The notes: generated by a model not told the origin, from the letters alone. DNA of 64,000 nucleotides from Dryomyza anilis (GCA_951804985.1 OX638134.1:77541679-77605678), one strand, 5' to 3'. Counted from the stretch's first letter, positions 22,871-36,207 are shown. Translations and numbers: made by a program.

Positions 22871-23699
22871 AATTTTTTATTTTGGAATATTTAATTGAAT
22901 TTAAAATTTTATTAATGTAATTTCATTAAAAAATATCATTTGTTTTTCTTGGCCTCTCTGTCACGCTGAGACATGCATTGAAATGCAATGCGGAAATGTT
23001 TAAAGGACATTCACATGTCGGCGCGAAGGACGACAGACGCCAATTCACTCACTCACTCAGTCATTCATACACTCACTCCGTTAGTCAGCGACTCTTGCTG
23101 CCAAGCTACCTATTCTACGTCTACTCCTCCTTATTCTTTGTACTCTTTCCCATTGTCCTTGTCGTCTTCTTCTACCAACGGGGACATACAACCCACCTTC
23201 ATGCAGTAGCTGACTGCTACCACTTAAGTCTGACGCTGTCATCAACGTGCGGAGGCGTCGCATACAATGCGCTGCCGCATGTCCTTGCAGTCCTTCGACA
23301 ACGACGACGCCATTGCTTGCAAGCAACATCATCAATATTTCATGCGCTTCACTTGAAAATCCTTGCGCACGAACTTTGCTTCATTTTGTTTCATTTCATT
23401 GCAATTTTGTTTCTTGATTTTTATTATATTCTTTTAGTTTTTTCCATGTCCTTTTTTATATTTTATTTTTCTTTTTATTTTTTATTTTATGCACTTACTG
23501 TGCAAAGTTTTAACTTATTGAAAATGCCGAAGGATACAACGCGACGCTGTAGATGACTTCGAAATGTGTGGCGTTGCACTTGCCAGGCAAGGCAAGGCGT
23601 CGGACTCTGAAGGCAGCTAGAAGATGGTTGTCTGCTGTGGTGCTGCACTAAAGAAAATTTGTTTTTCATTTACTTTTGATAGAAATTCAAATATTATAT
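22871..23699. other. GC-richer island with long but unconvincing frames
   Basis: At 22950-23640 the GC content rises and a 192-codon plus-strand frame (22978-23556) spans it, with an 84-codon frame opposite. The translation is His/Ser-rich then hydrophobic, shows no domain, and its second half is T-rich DNA read as Phe/Leu. A regulatory region or untranslated exon is as likely as a gene. Confidence 0.4.
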
Positions 23700-26360
23700 A
23701 AGAAAATTTAAATTGAATACGTTCCGCAGAACTTGAATTAGCTTGGAAAACACATTCTTTGTATTAAAAAATCAAATTCTGAAATATAGAATTCTGGAAT
23801 TTCAAATTATGCGGTTCTACTTTGAAATTTTAACGTTTTAAAGGTCTTCCAATTGTCAAATTTTATGATTCATATAACATCACGTTTTATATGTAAAATA
23901 GTAGCAGCATTATTGATATGCCAAAATTCTACATATCTGGGAACTACAAAATAATTTCGATCAAATGCGTTCCACTAAAAATTATAACGATTTAAAGGTC
24001 TTCAAATTGGCACATTTTATGCTCATATAAATAAAAATTATTTTGTAAACCAAATATCTTTATATTTGAAAACTACAAATTCACTTCTCTATAAATGCGT
24101 TCCACTCAAAACAATACCGTTTTAAAGAAATTAAATTGGCACTTTTTCTAAGCATTTAAAATAACTTTTTTAAAGTCAAATATCAGCAGTATTATCGACA
24201 TAAAATATTCGGATATTCTATATATCCGAAAACTACAAATTCATTTTGCTCTAAATGCGTTCCACTACAAAAGTATAATGTGTTAGAGGTCTTCAAATTG
24301 GCACAATTAAGTGCTTATAAATAAAAATCAATTATATGTTAAATAGCAATATCTGGAAATAAGTTATAACATTATCCGAAAACTAATAAAAAATGTCACT
24401 TTAAATGCGTTCCACTTTAAAACAATTACGTTTTATATAAATAAAATTGTCACATTTCATGATCATACAAAAAAGTTTTGTATAGGCCAAATATCAGCAG
24501 TATTATCTTTAATAAAATATGCAGTTTTTCTACATATTCGAAACTATAAATTCATTTTTCTTAAAATAATAAAATTTACATATTTTATGGTCATATAAAA
24601 TAACGCTATATAGGCAAAATATCTGACAAATTATGAGATAAAATGTGTCGAATATCCAAAAACTACAACTTTATTTCTATCTAAATAAATGCGTTCCACT
24701 ACAAAACAATGTGGTATTTTATAGTCGATATTCTTAATAACCGAAAACTACAAAGTTACTTATTTTCTAATGCGTTCCACTTCAATACTTATATGTTTTA
24801 GAGGGCTGCAAATTGAAACATATTACGCTGAATTTGTTCAAATAACCAGGTTATAAAAATGCATCAACAAGTTCCAAAATTATTAAAACATTAACACTGT
24901 TAGTCCTTTAAACGATGTATAATAAAGGGCAACCATATGTATATTTTATTTTTTAAATTAAACTAATATATTTTCATTTCGAATGCGTTCCACTAGAAAA
25001 TATTTCATGGTAGTGTGCTTAAATTTGGCCCATTTTAAGCATATTTTATTTATATTTATTATTATTCGTCAAATAACAAATATAATTATTAAGAAATAGA
25101 TTTGGTAGTGAATCAATAAGTTCCATACATGACCTACTACACGAACTTTAATCAAGTCCATTTGTTAGATTTGCTGTGTCAAAATGTGTTCAAAGTTCTA
25201 TGTTCTCAATTTAAGTGGTCAATGTATTTAGGCATCAGTTATACAAATTCGACAATAATCAAACATTTAACTTTAAATGCATTCCACTGTAATGTAAATA
25301 GTCTGTGCTTTTTTTATTTTAATGAATGTTTTATTATTGAAAACATGCATTATTATCAGAACATAAAATATATTAGACTGTAGCAGATTTTGAAAAGAGT
25401 CAATGCGTTCCACATACACTAATTTCAAGGTTTATTATGCTAATTCTTTTATAGAATTCAAATATTTAGTATTTTTAAATCGGTTATTAAAAGCATTAAG
25501 TAGGCGTTTAAATAAATTTTAACTTTTGCACAAATCTACTAAAATGAATTCCACTTAATTCCACTTGAAAAACTAATCGTCCCAGTAGCGTCAAAGTTTA
25601 CACGTTTTATATTTACATTTCCAAACATTTTATATGCCAATTAATATGCAATATTATAATAAACTTTAATAATTTTTAGCAAGAAGTAATACGTTCCACT
25701 TTGAATATTTGACTATAATTATGCTTTGAAATTAGACAAAAATTTGAAACTTTTTTAAAAATTAAAAGCATTAATTTGTGGTTTAAATTAATTTAAATAG
25801 TTCCACAAATCTCATCAACAATCTATGCTCTAAACAAAAATCCATTTCACTTGAAAACAAAACGTTTTATAAGATTTGAAGTTTGTACAATTTCTATTTA
25901 TATTTATAAATGTTTTATTTATATCAAACAATAGTCGTTATTAACTACATAAAATATGTTGAGTTTGGCTCTTTTTATGAGAAATTCAAGAGATTCCATA
26001 TTTATTTTGCTATTAACACAAATACATTCCACTTGGAACAAACGTGATAGCAGATTTGAAGTTTATATGATTTCTATTTATAATTATAAATGTTTTATAT
26101 ATCAAACAAAAGGCATTATTACTGCATAAAATGAGTTGATTTTGACTGTTTTAGTGAGAAATTAAAATATGTATACATTTATATTGTTCCAAACACAAAT
26201 GCATTCCACTTGAAAATAAAACGTGGTAGCAGATATAAAGTTCGCAAGTTTTCAATTTATGTTTATAAATGTTTTATACAAAATAATAAGCATTATTAAC
26301 TGCATAAAATATGCTTATTTCGTTAATGTTTTTATGAGAAATTCGATACGTTCCACATTT
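23700..26360 (+). repeat. Diverged ~140-bp tandem repeat with a conserved AATGCGTTCCACT box
   Basis: The box AAATGCGTTCCACT (or close variants with ACGTTCCAC or GCATTCCAC) recurs about 16 times between 23718 and 26350, at spacings of roughly 80-300 bp with many near 140. Examples are near 23965, 24090, 24258, 24405, 24688, 24770, 24980, 25278, 25402, 25688, 26030, 26200 and 26347. Weaker shared words between boxes are TTTAAAGGTCTTCAAATTGG, ATAAAATAT and CCGAAAACTACAAATTCA. The spacer sequence has diverged strongly, while the box is kept. Confidence 0.85.
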
Positions 26361-27061
26361 ATTTTATATTAGTACATTAGTGTCTCATTTATGTCGAAAG
26401 ATCCAGATTAATTTAAGTATAAAATGTACAAATTTTAAATATTTTATGTCAATAATATAAACAGTTAAGTCCGATTTTTTGAGCAGAAAGGTTGGTTGAA
26501 AGAAAAAGATAGTTGTAACAACTAACTTAATTCGATTAAAATGAAAATTTCTACAAATTGGTTAGGGGAATTTTCAATTTTCGTTTGCCTTTTAAAATAT
26601 TATTATAAAGACATATTAAATATGTTTAAAACTGTTGTGAATTTGTTGAAGAACAAACTAAAGCACTTTTAATTTTGGTTATAAGAACCGACTTTGCAAT
26701 TGGAATAGTCGAATTAGTTCTTTGAGCATTGAATTGGTTGGGCGGAACAAATTAATGTGATGTGCTGTGCGCAGAAATTAAACAAGAACTACAAATTGCA
26801 ACTTAAACTTTTTAGCATTTCGAAATGTGTTTCTCTCGTTAACTAAGGTTTAGTTTTTCAGTAGAAGTTTAAACTTAGTTAAAATTTTTCGACTTTTTTA
26901 AAAGATCTATAATTTCTAATTAAATCGGCTGAATTTCTTTAAATTTTACAGACCGATAAAGAATTATAAAACTGTTAAAACGACATTTTAAATATTTTTT
27001 TAAAATTTTCAATATTACAAGTAGTTTAAACTAAGTTTAATATGAAAAAGTGACTGGACTC
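26361..27061. other. AT-rich non-coding DNA
   Basis: No gene is recognised. An imperfect palindrome (AACTAAGGTTTAG ... TTTAAACTTAGTT) lies at 26841-26880. Confidence 0.45.
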
Positions 27062-27064
27062 TAA

Positions 27065-27306
27065 GGGTGTGTGCGAATTCGACTAAATTGCTGACTAAAC
27101 TAAATTGAAGGGCTTTTCATTCGATCGCCATTCGGTAACCGGTAAGTGTTAAAGTCCATAATCGATCGATTATCACTTGTCTGTTTGCTGTCATCCAATT
27201 TAGCTCAATTTAATCTGCTCAAAAATTTGCTAAATTGAAAAGTCGAACACTGCATTACCGACAAAATTTAGTTTAGTCAGCAATTTAGTCGAATTCGCAC
27301 ACACCC
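27065..27306. mobile_element. PIF/Harbinger-type MITE, 242 bp, perfect 42-bp TIRs
   Basis: The terminal inverted repeats, starting GGGTGTGTGCGAATTCGACT, are identical over 42 bp at both ends. TAA flanks each side (27062-27064 and 27307-27309), the TWA target duplication typical of PIF/Harbinger elements. The interior contains CATTCGGTAACCGGTAAG and no reading frame. Identical ends suggest recent insertion. Confidence 0.9.
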
Positions 27307-27309
27307 TAA

Positions 27310-28374
27310 GTGTTGTAGAGTACACATTTATTTTTAATTTCAAAAAATAAATAAATTTAGTATTTTTTTTAGTGTAGTAAATGATTAAAAATCGCTAGAA
27401 AGAGCTAGCAGAATGCACTTTTAATAGCATGTAACTGGGCGCACAGTTTTTAGACAAACGTAAACCCACCCAGCGCAGGACTCAAAAAGGAGTTTAAAGA
27501 AAATATAAAAATGAAGAAATAAAATAAATTTATAAAAAAAGACAAAAACAAATGCAGACTTTGCTTGCGTTTTAAGTGAGCATAAAAATCAACATTTTCG
27601 AGAAAAAAAGGACGATATCGCAATAAGAACTTTTGCAGGCGAACAAAGTTGAGAAATTAACGGACAGCAAAAAAAAAAAAAACTTTTTAAAGAAAAGTAT
27701 AAAATGTAAAAAATAAAAAAAACGAACATAAAAAGAAAAACTTAAAAAGGACTCTTGCTAAAAGGACGCTAAAATAAATGTGCACAAATATAAAATGTAA
27801 ACTGTAGCGCAACAACAACAAAAACAATAAAAATGCCAAAGGATTATTTGCGAAGCACCGTCAACTTAAGGTTTCTACTTAAAAATAGAGGTCGGGTTTG
27901 AGTTGGAGTTCGAGATAGATGTTTGGAAGGATGGCTATGTCGGGGTATATATGGGGTGGGAAGAAGTAAATTGTGTTGGGTGTGTTGTTTATAACATGTT
28001 GCAAGGATACAAAGTAAACGAAGTGAACATGCAGTTCGTTTTGTTTCGTAAACATTTCTGAACGAAGTGTTTTGCGATTTTACGTGTTTTTTCATTTTCT
28101 TCTTTTTTTTCCTGTTTTTTTTTTTTTTCAAGAAAAACGTTTTCTTTTTCTTGTATGTGGGGTCATGAGCCATTTTTGTGTCACTCGTTTTAATGCCGGA
28201 AAGAAACAATATGTCTGAGCCGCGTGTTTTATTATAATTGCATTTTTGTTTTACTTTTTCACAAGTTTTATAGTTTTTTAATTTTGTTTTTAGATTTATG
28301 TATTTTAAGTTTAAGTACGTTCTAATTAAAAATTAAAATTTTACTTGAAATCATCGGATTGTCAATTGATTTTT
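27310..28374. other. A-rich then T-rich non-coding DNA
   Basis: No gene is supported. At 27840-28210 a 121-codon minus-strand frame exists but includes a poly-Lys stretch from a T run and has no recognisable domain. CAACAACAACAAAAACAA near 27810 is typical fly low complexity. Confidence 0.45.
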
Positions 28375-29545
28375 TTTCTTAATGAAAATTTAAAATTTTT
28401 AGTAAAATATAGTAAAATATACTTAAGAATTGATTTTTTTGTTGATAAAAAATTGAATTTTTAGTTAATTTTTTTTTTTTTAAATTAAATTTTTAGTGAA
28501 AATTTGAATTTTAAGTGAAAAATGTAATTTTTAACGAAAAATTGAATTGCTTGTGAAAATTTGAATTTTTAGTGAAAAATTGAATTTTTAGTGAAAAATT
28601 GAATTTTTAGTGAAAAATTGAATTTTTAGTGAAAAATTGAATTTTTAGTGAAAAATTGAATTTTTAGTGAAAAATTTAATTTTTAGTGAAAAATTGAATT
28701 TTTAGTGAAAAATTGAATTTTTAGTGAAAAATTGAATTTTTTAGTGAAAAATTGAATTTTTAGTGAAAAATTGAATTTTAGTGAAAAATTGAATTTTTAG
28801 TGAAAAATTGAATTTTTTTTAGTGAAAAATTGAATTTTTAGTGAAAAATTGAATTTTTTTTAGTGAAAAATTGAATTTTTAGTGAAAAATTGATTTTTTA
28901 GTGAAAAATTGAATTTTTAGTGAAAAATTGAATTTTTAGTGAAAAATTGAATTTTTAGTGAAAAATTGAATTTTTAGTGAAAAATTGAATTTTTAGTGAA
29001 AAATTGAATTTTTAGTGAAAAATTGAATTTTTAGTGAAAAATTGAATTTTTAGTGAAAAATTGAATTTTTAGTGAAAAATTGAATTTTTAGTGAAAAATT
29101 GAATTTTTAGTGAAAAATTGAATTTTTAGTGAAAAATTGAATTTTTAGTGAAAAATTTGAATTTTTCGAGAAAAATTGAATTGAAAAATTGATTTTTGTA
29201 GTGAAAAATTGAATTTTTAGTGAGAAATTTAATTTTTAGTGAATAATTGAATTTTTAGTGAAAAATTGAATTTTTAGTGAAAAATTGAATTTTTAGTGAA
29301 AAATTGAATTTTTAGTGAAAAATTGAATTTTTAGTGAAAAATTGAATTTTTAGTGAAAAATTGGATTTTCAGTGAAAAATTGAATTTTTAGTGAAAAATT
29401 GAATTTTTAGTGAAATTTTGAATTTTTTAGTGAAAAATTGAAGTTTTATCGAAAAGTTGAATTTTTAGTGAAAAATTGAATTTTTAGTGAAAAATTGAAG
29501 TTTTAGTGAAAAATTGAATTTTGATGGAAAAATAGAATCTTTATT
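28375..29545 (+). repeat. 19-bp hairpin minisatellite, array 3 (homogeneous)
   Basis: Most units from 28560 to 29520 are the consensus GAATTTTTAGTGAAAAATT with no change. A few carry extra T (TTTTTTTTAGTG) or a single substitution. Units are more degenerate near both ends (28375-28550 and 29400-29545). Confidence 0.97.
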
Positions 29546-30909
29546 GCCTTTAAATTAAATTCTTGCCTTAAAAAAAGTACTCTTTTTTTTTTTGGTCAGT
29601 TTTAACCTTTTCGCAACTGAAAATCATGCTTTGAATGGTTTTATAAAATCTGTTTTCTTGAATTCAACTTTTCTTAAACCCTTTCTTTATTTTTTTTATT
29701 TGTCTTTTATTTTATTTTTCAACATCAACTCTTTTTTTTTATTTTGTCTACTTTACCACTTCCTACCTTTTTTCACCACTGGCTCTTTGTTTACCACTTC
29801 CTCTTTCAAAACTTTTAAATGTTCTTTGGTACCCATTTTACTTTGAAGAACCCTACCATTTTTCTTCGCTGCTGTCTCAACTGTCTGGAATTTACTGTCT
29901 TTCAATTTTACTGTAATTTTAAGTTTTTGTTTTTTATTATTTTTATTTGGGTTGTTTTACTTCTTCTTCTTGGACGATATACAAACACACAGAGTCCTAC
30001 AAAAATATGCCAGAGACGAAAACTACAGAAATTCATACTTTTTCAACTGTTTCTCTAGTAGTTTTTGCAAACTTTTTGCGCTTTATTTGCTCTATCGTTA
30101 GTTTTATTATTTTTTTTTTAATTTAAAAGTTTTTTTTCTTCATATATTTTATTTTTTTTATTCTTTCTCTTTTTTTTCTTTGGTATACTTTAAAGTATTT
30201 TGAGCTGAATTGACTTTCATTTGAAATGCAGGCAACAGTCGTTATTAAAAGTTGTACTTTTTTTTTGTATATATCCGATTTATATATTTAATTCCGTAAA
30301 AATTTCATATTTTTACTAGTATTTTAAAAATTTTCCATACTTTTAGATATTTTTGGTGCCTTTATATGTAAATATGTTTAGAATTTCAATATAGCATAGT
30401 TAGTATTTAATATAATTTTGTAGAAGGCATATAGTGTTTTCGAGTATTCCCATTAGTCCTACTATTTCATTAGATTAGTTAGTTTGGTTGTTATCATTTA
30501 TTAATAAGCAAATGTCTGAAAACTTTTAGCACCGACTATTTCGTCTTGTGTCTTGTGAACTTTTTGCAAAACTTTATTAAGAAAAATTCGCACAAAATAA
30601 ACATGAAGAAAAACTATAAAGAATGCAGCAGAAACTAAAAGAGGAGCAAAGTAATAAAAAAAGTATAGAAAAACTAAAAAAAGAAACAAATATGCAGTAT
30701 AAGAATAAAAAGCAGAAGAACAAAAAGATGAAAACTCAACTATGCAAAAGTTGATAGAAAAATTAAAAAAAAGAAGATTAACAAAATAAGAGATAAAGAA
30801 GCAAAATGGTAAAAAAAGAAATACCAAAAATCGAGAAACACAAAATGCAAACGTCGACAAGTGGCAGTCAAAATATGGAATGTAGGACGAGTTTTAGAAT
30901 GATGCAGCA
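29546..30909. other. T-rich then A-rich non-coding DNA
   Basis: Open frames of 79-119 codons are dominated by Phe, Leu and Tyr. I find no domain or splice pattern and make no gene call. Confidence 0.45.
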
Positions 30910-32640
30910 AGCACAGATGTTGACAGGAATGGGTGGAAAAACTTTAAAAGAAGGCGATGTATAGAAAATATGTAGCGCCAAACGAAATTCTACCAAATTT
31001 TAAAATAAAGATTGTTTTGGCAGTCTGAGAAAATAGAAGATTTAGAACAAAATATTTACAAAACATTTACAAAACATTTAGAAAACATTTAGAAAACATT
31101 TGGAAAACATTTTACAAAACATTTTACAAAGTATTTACAAAACATTTACACAATATTTAGAAATAGTTTAGAAAACATTTACAAAATATTTACAACACAT
31201 TTACAAAATAAATTCGAAATTCTACCAAATTTTAAAATAAAGTTTGTTTTGGCAGTCTGAGGAAATAGAAGAATTAGAACAAATATTTAAAAAACATGTA
31301 CAAAATATTTGGAAAAAATTAAAAAAAAAATGTACAAAATATTTAAAAAACTTTTAAAACACATTTTTAAAACATTTACAAAACATTTAGAAAACATTTG
31401 GAAAACATTTTACAAAATATTTACAAAACATTTACAAAATATTTAGAAATAATTTAGAAAACATTTAAAAACATTTACAAATTATTTACAAAACATTTGC
31501 AATACATTTACAAAAGATTTACAACACATTTACAAAGCATTTAGCAACATACACAACATACACAAAATATCTATTAAAAACATTTGGAATACATTTTACA
31601 AATTATTTAGACAAGCATTTTACAATAGATTACAAAACATTTTCAAAATATTTAGAAATCATTTAGAAAAAACTTGGAACGTTGATAGGAATGAGTGGAA
31701 AAACTTTAAAAGGAGGTGATGTATCGAAAATATGTAGCGCCAAACGAAATTCTACCAAATTTTAAAATAAAGATTGTTTTGGCAGTCTGAGAAAATAGAA
31801 GATTTAGAACAAAATAATTACAAAACATTTAGAAAACATTAAGAAAACATTTGGAAAACATTTTACAAAACATTTTACAAAGTATTTACAAAACACTTGC
31901 ACAATATTTAGAAATAATTTAGAAAACATTTACAAAATATTTACGACACAAATAAAATTCGAAATACTACCAAATTTTAAAATAAAGTTTGTTTTGGCAG
32001 TCTGAGGAAATAGAAGAATTAGAACAAATATTTAAAAAACATGTACAAAATATTTGGACAAAATTAAAAAAAAAATATTTAAAACACATTTTTAAAACAT
32101 TTACAAAACATATAGAACACATTTACAAAACATTTAGAAAACATTTGGAAAACGTTTTACAAAATATTTACAAAACATTTACAAAATATTTAGAAATAAT
32201 TTAGAAAACATTTAAAAAAAACATTTACAAAATATTTACAAAACATTTACAATACATTTACAAAAGATTTACAACATATTTACAAAGCATTTTGCAAAAC
32301 ATTATCAAATCATTTACAAAACATACACAAAATATCTATTGAAAACATTTGGAATACATTTTACAAATTATTTAGACAAGCATTTTACAATATATTACAA
32401 AACATTTCAAAATATTTAGAAATCATTCAGAAAAAACTTAAAAAGCATTTACAAAAAATTTACAAAACATTTACAAAACATTTACAATACGTTTACAAAA
32501 TATTTACAACACATTTACAAAACATTAATATAACATTTTGAAAAATACCAAAAAATTTACAAAAAAAATGCAAAATTTTACAAAATATTTTGCAAAACAT
32601 TAACAAAACATTAACAATATATTTACAAAACATTGACTAT
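30910..32640 (+). repeat. ACATTTACAAA-type array carrying a ~760-bp tandem duplication
   Basis: Short units of 10-11 bp (AACATTTACAA, AACATTTAGAA) run from about 31040 to 32640. A non-repetitive block (GTAGCGCCAAACGAAATTC, then TGTTTTGGCAGTCTGAG) at 30972 recurs at 31734. A second block (AAGTTTGTTTTGGCAGTCTG) at about 31240 recurs at about 31985. The whole 30918-31678 segment is therefore duplicated as about 31679-32435. The 71-codon frame at 31989-32204 is repeat-derived. Confidence 0.9.
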
Positions 32641-34881
32641 ATGAAAATGCAATTTAAATAAAAAAGTTAACTTAAAAAAATAACGAGTTATCAATTTGTA
32701 CTAAATATGTAGTGGACTTTGTTCATCAATGGGTGAAAAAATAGTAGGTGTGTTATGGTTTAAACGATGCTGTATAAAAACATTGTTTAAAATTTATATC
32801 TATTTTTAACTTCTGCGTCTGTTTGTGTAATTTACATTACTTTTACTCTTTGATTTTTTTTTTGAATCGAGGCTGCAGTGTCCATTTCAAAGGAGATTAT
32901 ATGATACAATCTAATATAAAAACTTTAAAATAGTCATTCAAAAATCATGTAAATTATACTGACAATCCATAGTGTTTTTAGAAATAATGCTTGCAAACAT
33001 ATAATACTTGCTGCAACCTAACACTTTTTCTGCTTGCAAAAAGAAAGAAATACGAAAACCAATTAGAGTTGTTCTAAGTCTAAAAAGCAGTAAAAAAAAA
33101 CAAAATTAAAAGTAGTTGAAATAGATTAAAGAAGAAAAATGACGCTGCATTGCTTGGCAATTAACAAACTGTACCAAGTCTAGACTTTTCGAACAATTGA
33201 GTACTTCAAGCATATAAATCTTGCTCAAAGGACTGCGTTGAAAAAGGAGTGACTGTGGAGGAATTTCATTTGGATAAGATGATGTAATTAGATACTCAAT
33301 TTGAATTTGGTAGTTAGTTAAAATATGCGATACTAAAATACTGGAAAAATAAAAGAAACATTTAAAGCAGAAAATTAAAAACAATGTCACATTTTTAGAA
33401 TGCAGCACTTTATAATCTTCAAATGTAAAGCATTATTATATCATAATAAACAGTCAGAATTTAATGGAAATGAAATTTAGAAAATTAATGAAGAATTAAA
33501 TGAATATCTAAGAAGCACAAGTTGCATATATAAATACTTTGAAAACTCCAGCTGACAATGAGTTCTAGCAGCAAACGACAAAAACATATAACTTTTTGTT
33601 AGCCCAACTCAACTCTGGAGGAGTAAATGCAGAAAACGTACCGCAAAACTTTGTATTTCTCAACTTTACAAAACTTGGTACTTTGATCCTTTCTTCATTT
33701 GGCTTTTGGAGTTTTCGTTTCGTTTTGTTTTTATTTATTATTTTTTGTCTTTGTTTTATGAAAAACTTTCGCCAAATATGCAACTCACACTGTGTTGGCA
33801 ACGAATTTTATTAAATTTACTGTTATCTCTTTAATGTTTGACTGTCTACCACATAGATATCTTGGATTCTTGATGGTATTTTAAATATTTAAAATTATAT
33901 GGAAATAGAAAAAGTTTTTGGTATTTAAAGGGTTGATATAATTTGCATGAAAGTTGGATTTTTATTTAGAATACATTTTTGATAACGGAATTATATTTTG
34001 GGCTATTGTATAAATGGTATATTTTTATAAAAGATGAATGAAAAAATCCGAAATTATCGAAAATTGCAATTTCTTCGGATTTAACAGTATTTATTTGGAA
34101 TTAGAATAGAAACATAAATTTTAGATCATCACAAATATAATTTAGAACAATAAAATTTATTAAAAAACAAATAATTGCTTGCAGAACGAAAATGTATTCC
34201 AGAAAAGATCAAATTAAAATCTGCAAATTCAGTATATTAAATAGATATGTTAGTCAAATTAAATTCTAAATAGCAAAAGTGATATTAGCAATTATTAAAA
34301 TAATAAAATAGAGATTTTAGAAATTGAGATTTAATATTATATTATTTAATTTAATATTAAACAGATTTGCTAAAAAAGTTCTGATAATCAGAATCATTCA
34401 TTAAACGAAATTTTTTGAAGACGAAAATTACGTTTTTTATTAAAGCAATTTTGAAATGTATATTTTAATAACAAATAAAATAAAGAATGAAATATACAAT
34501 GAAAGATAATGAAATATAGAACTGTGTATATTTAAAAATATGATTGGTGCTTTGACTATAAAGGTTCTATTCAATTATTCGTTTAAAAATTATATACTTT
34601 ATGTAAGGTAAATCATATATTGCACGTAATCTTAATTTGTCAAATTTTAATATTTTAGATTTTCCTTGTTTTTTTTTTTTGGTTTTTTAAGGGGTTGTTG
34701 TTTTTGAGGTGATCATGTAGTTTTTCTTTTAATATTTTAATTTCTTTATACATTATTGTTTATTTTTTGTATTTGTATTGATTATTAATTTGTTTGATTT
34801 TATTATATTTGTGTGTATTGCGTTTTAGTGTTTGTTTTTATTTGCTTTTATTTTCGAGTTTACTTGGCGTTGTATTGTACA
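32641..34881. other. AT-rich non-coding DNA
   Basis: No gene is recognised in about 2.2 kb. The frames at 33106-33408 (minus) and 33565-33814 (both strands) lack domains. The last 250 bp before the hexanucleotide array are strongly T-rich. Confidence 0.5.
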
Positions 34882-36207
34882 TTTACCTTTACCTTTACCT
34901 TTACCTTTACCTTTACCTTTACCTTTACCTTTACCTTTACCTTTACCTTTACCTTTACCTTTACCTTTACCTTTACCTTTACCTTTACCTTTACCTTTAC
35001 CTTTACCTTTACCTTTACCTTTACCTTTACCTTTACCTTTACCTTTACCTTTACCTTTACCTTTACCTTTACCTTTACCTTTACCTTTACCTTTACCTTT
35101 ACCTTTACCTTTACCTTTACCTTTACCTTTACCTTTACCTTTACCTTTACCTTTACCTTTACCTTTACCTTTACCTTTACCTTTACCTTTACCTTTACCT
35201 TTACCTTTACCTTTACCTTTACCTTTACCTTTACCTTTACCTTTACCTTTACCTTTACCTTTACCTTTACCTTTACCTTTACCTTTACCTTTACCTTTAC
35301 CTTTACCTTTACCTTTACCTTTACCTTTACCTTTACCTTTACCTTTACCTTTACCTTTACCTTTACCTTTACCTTTACCTTTACCTTTACCTTTACCTTT
35401 ACCTTTACCTTTACCTTTACCTTTACCTTTACCTTTACCTTTACCTTTACCTTTACCTTTACCTTTACCTTTACCTTTACCTTTACCTTTACCTTTACCT
35501 TTACCTTTACCTTTACCTTTACCTTTACCTTTACCTTTACCTTTACCTTTACCTTTACCTTTACCTTTACCTTTACCTTTACCTTTACCTTTACCTTTAC
35601 CTTTACCTTTACCTTTACCTTTACCTTTACCTTTACCTTTACCTTTACCTTTACCTTTACCTTTACCTTTACCTTTACCTTTACCTTTACCTTTACCTTT
35701 ACCTTTACCTTTACCTTTACCTTTACCTTTACCTTTACCTTTACCTTTACCTTTACCTTTACCTTTACCTTTACCTTTACCTTTACCTTTACCTTTACCT
35801 TTACCTTTACCTTTACCTTTACCTTTACCTTTACCTTTACCTTTACCTTTACCTTTACCTTTACCTTTACCTTTACCTTTACCTTTACCTTTACCTTTAC
35901 CTTTACCTTTACCTTTACCTTTACCTTTACCTTTACCTTTACCTTTACCTTTACCTTTACCTTTACCTTTACCTTTACCTTTACCTTTACCTTTACCTTT
36001 ACCTTTACCTTTACCTTTACCTTTACCTTTACCTTTACCTTTACCTTTACCTTTACCTTTACCTTTACCTTTACCTTTACCTTTACCTTTACCTTTACCT
36101 TTACCTTTACCTTTACCTTTACCTTTACCTTTACCTTTACCTTTACCTTTACCTTTACCTTTACCTTTACCTTTACCTTTACCTTTACCTTTACCTTTGC
36201 CTTTACC
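34882..36207 (+). repeat. (TTTACC)n hexanucleotide array, 221 units
   Basis: The array is exactly 1326 bp, which is 221 units, with a single interruption (TTTGCC at 36196-36201). It keeps all three plus-strand frames open (Tyr-Leu, Phe-Thr and Pro-Leu dipeptides); these long frames are artefacts. On the minus strand each unit reads AAAGGTAAAGG, which contains the core of a 5' splice site. The unit is not the insect telomere repeat TTAGG, and flies of this group lack that repeat. Confidence 0.99.

Noticed and set aside
22978..23556. 192-codon frame in a GC-richer island
   Set aside because: The second half is T-rich DNA read as Phe/Leu/Tyr and a conflicting frame lies opposite. No domain or splice support was found.
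23700..26360. CRISPR-like array with conserved short repeats and variable spacers
   Set aside because: Box spacing is irregular (80-300 bp) and the intervals share diverged homologous words. It is a decayed tandem repeat, not unrelated spacers.
28375..29545. CRISPR-like regular short repeats
   Set aside because: The units are contiguous with no unique spacers, there are no cas genes, and the context is a eukaryotic genome.
34882..36207. Interstitial telomere repeat
   Set aside because: TTTACC/GGTAAA is not the insect telomere unit (TTAGG), and dipterans have lost that system. Treated as a simple satellite.
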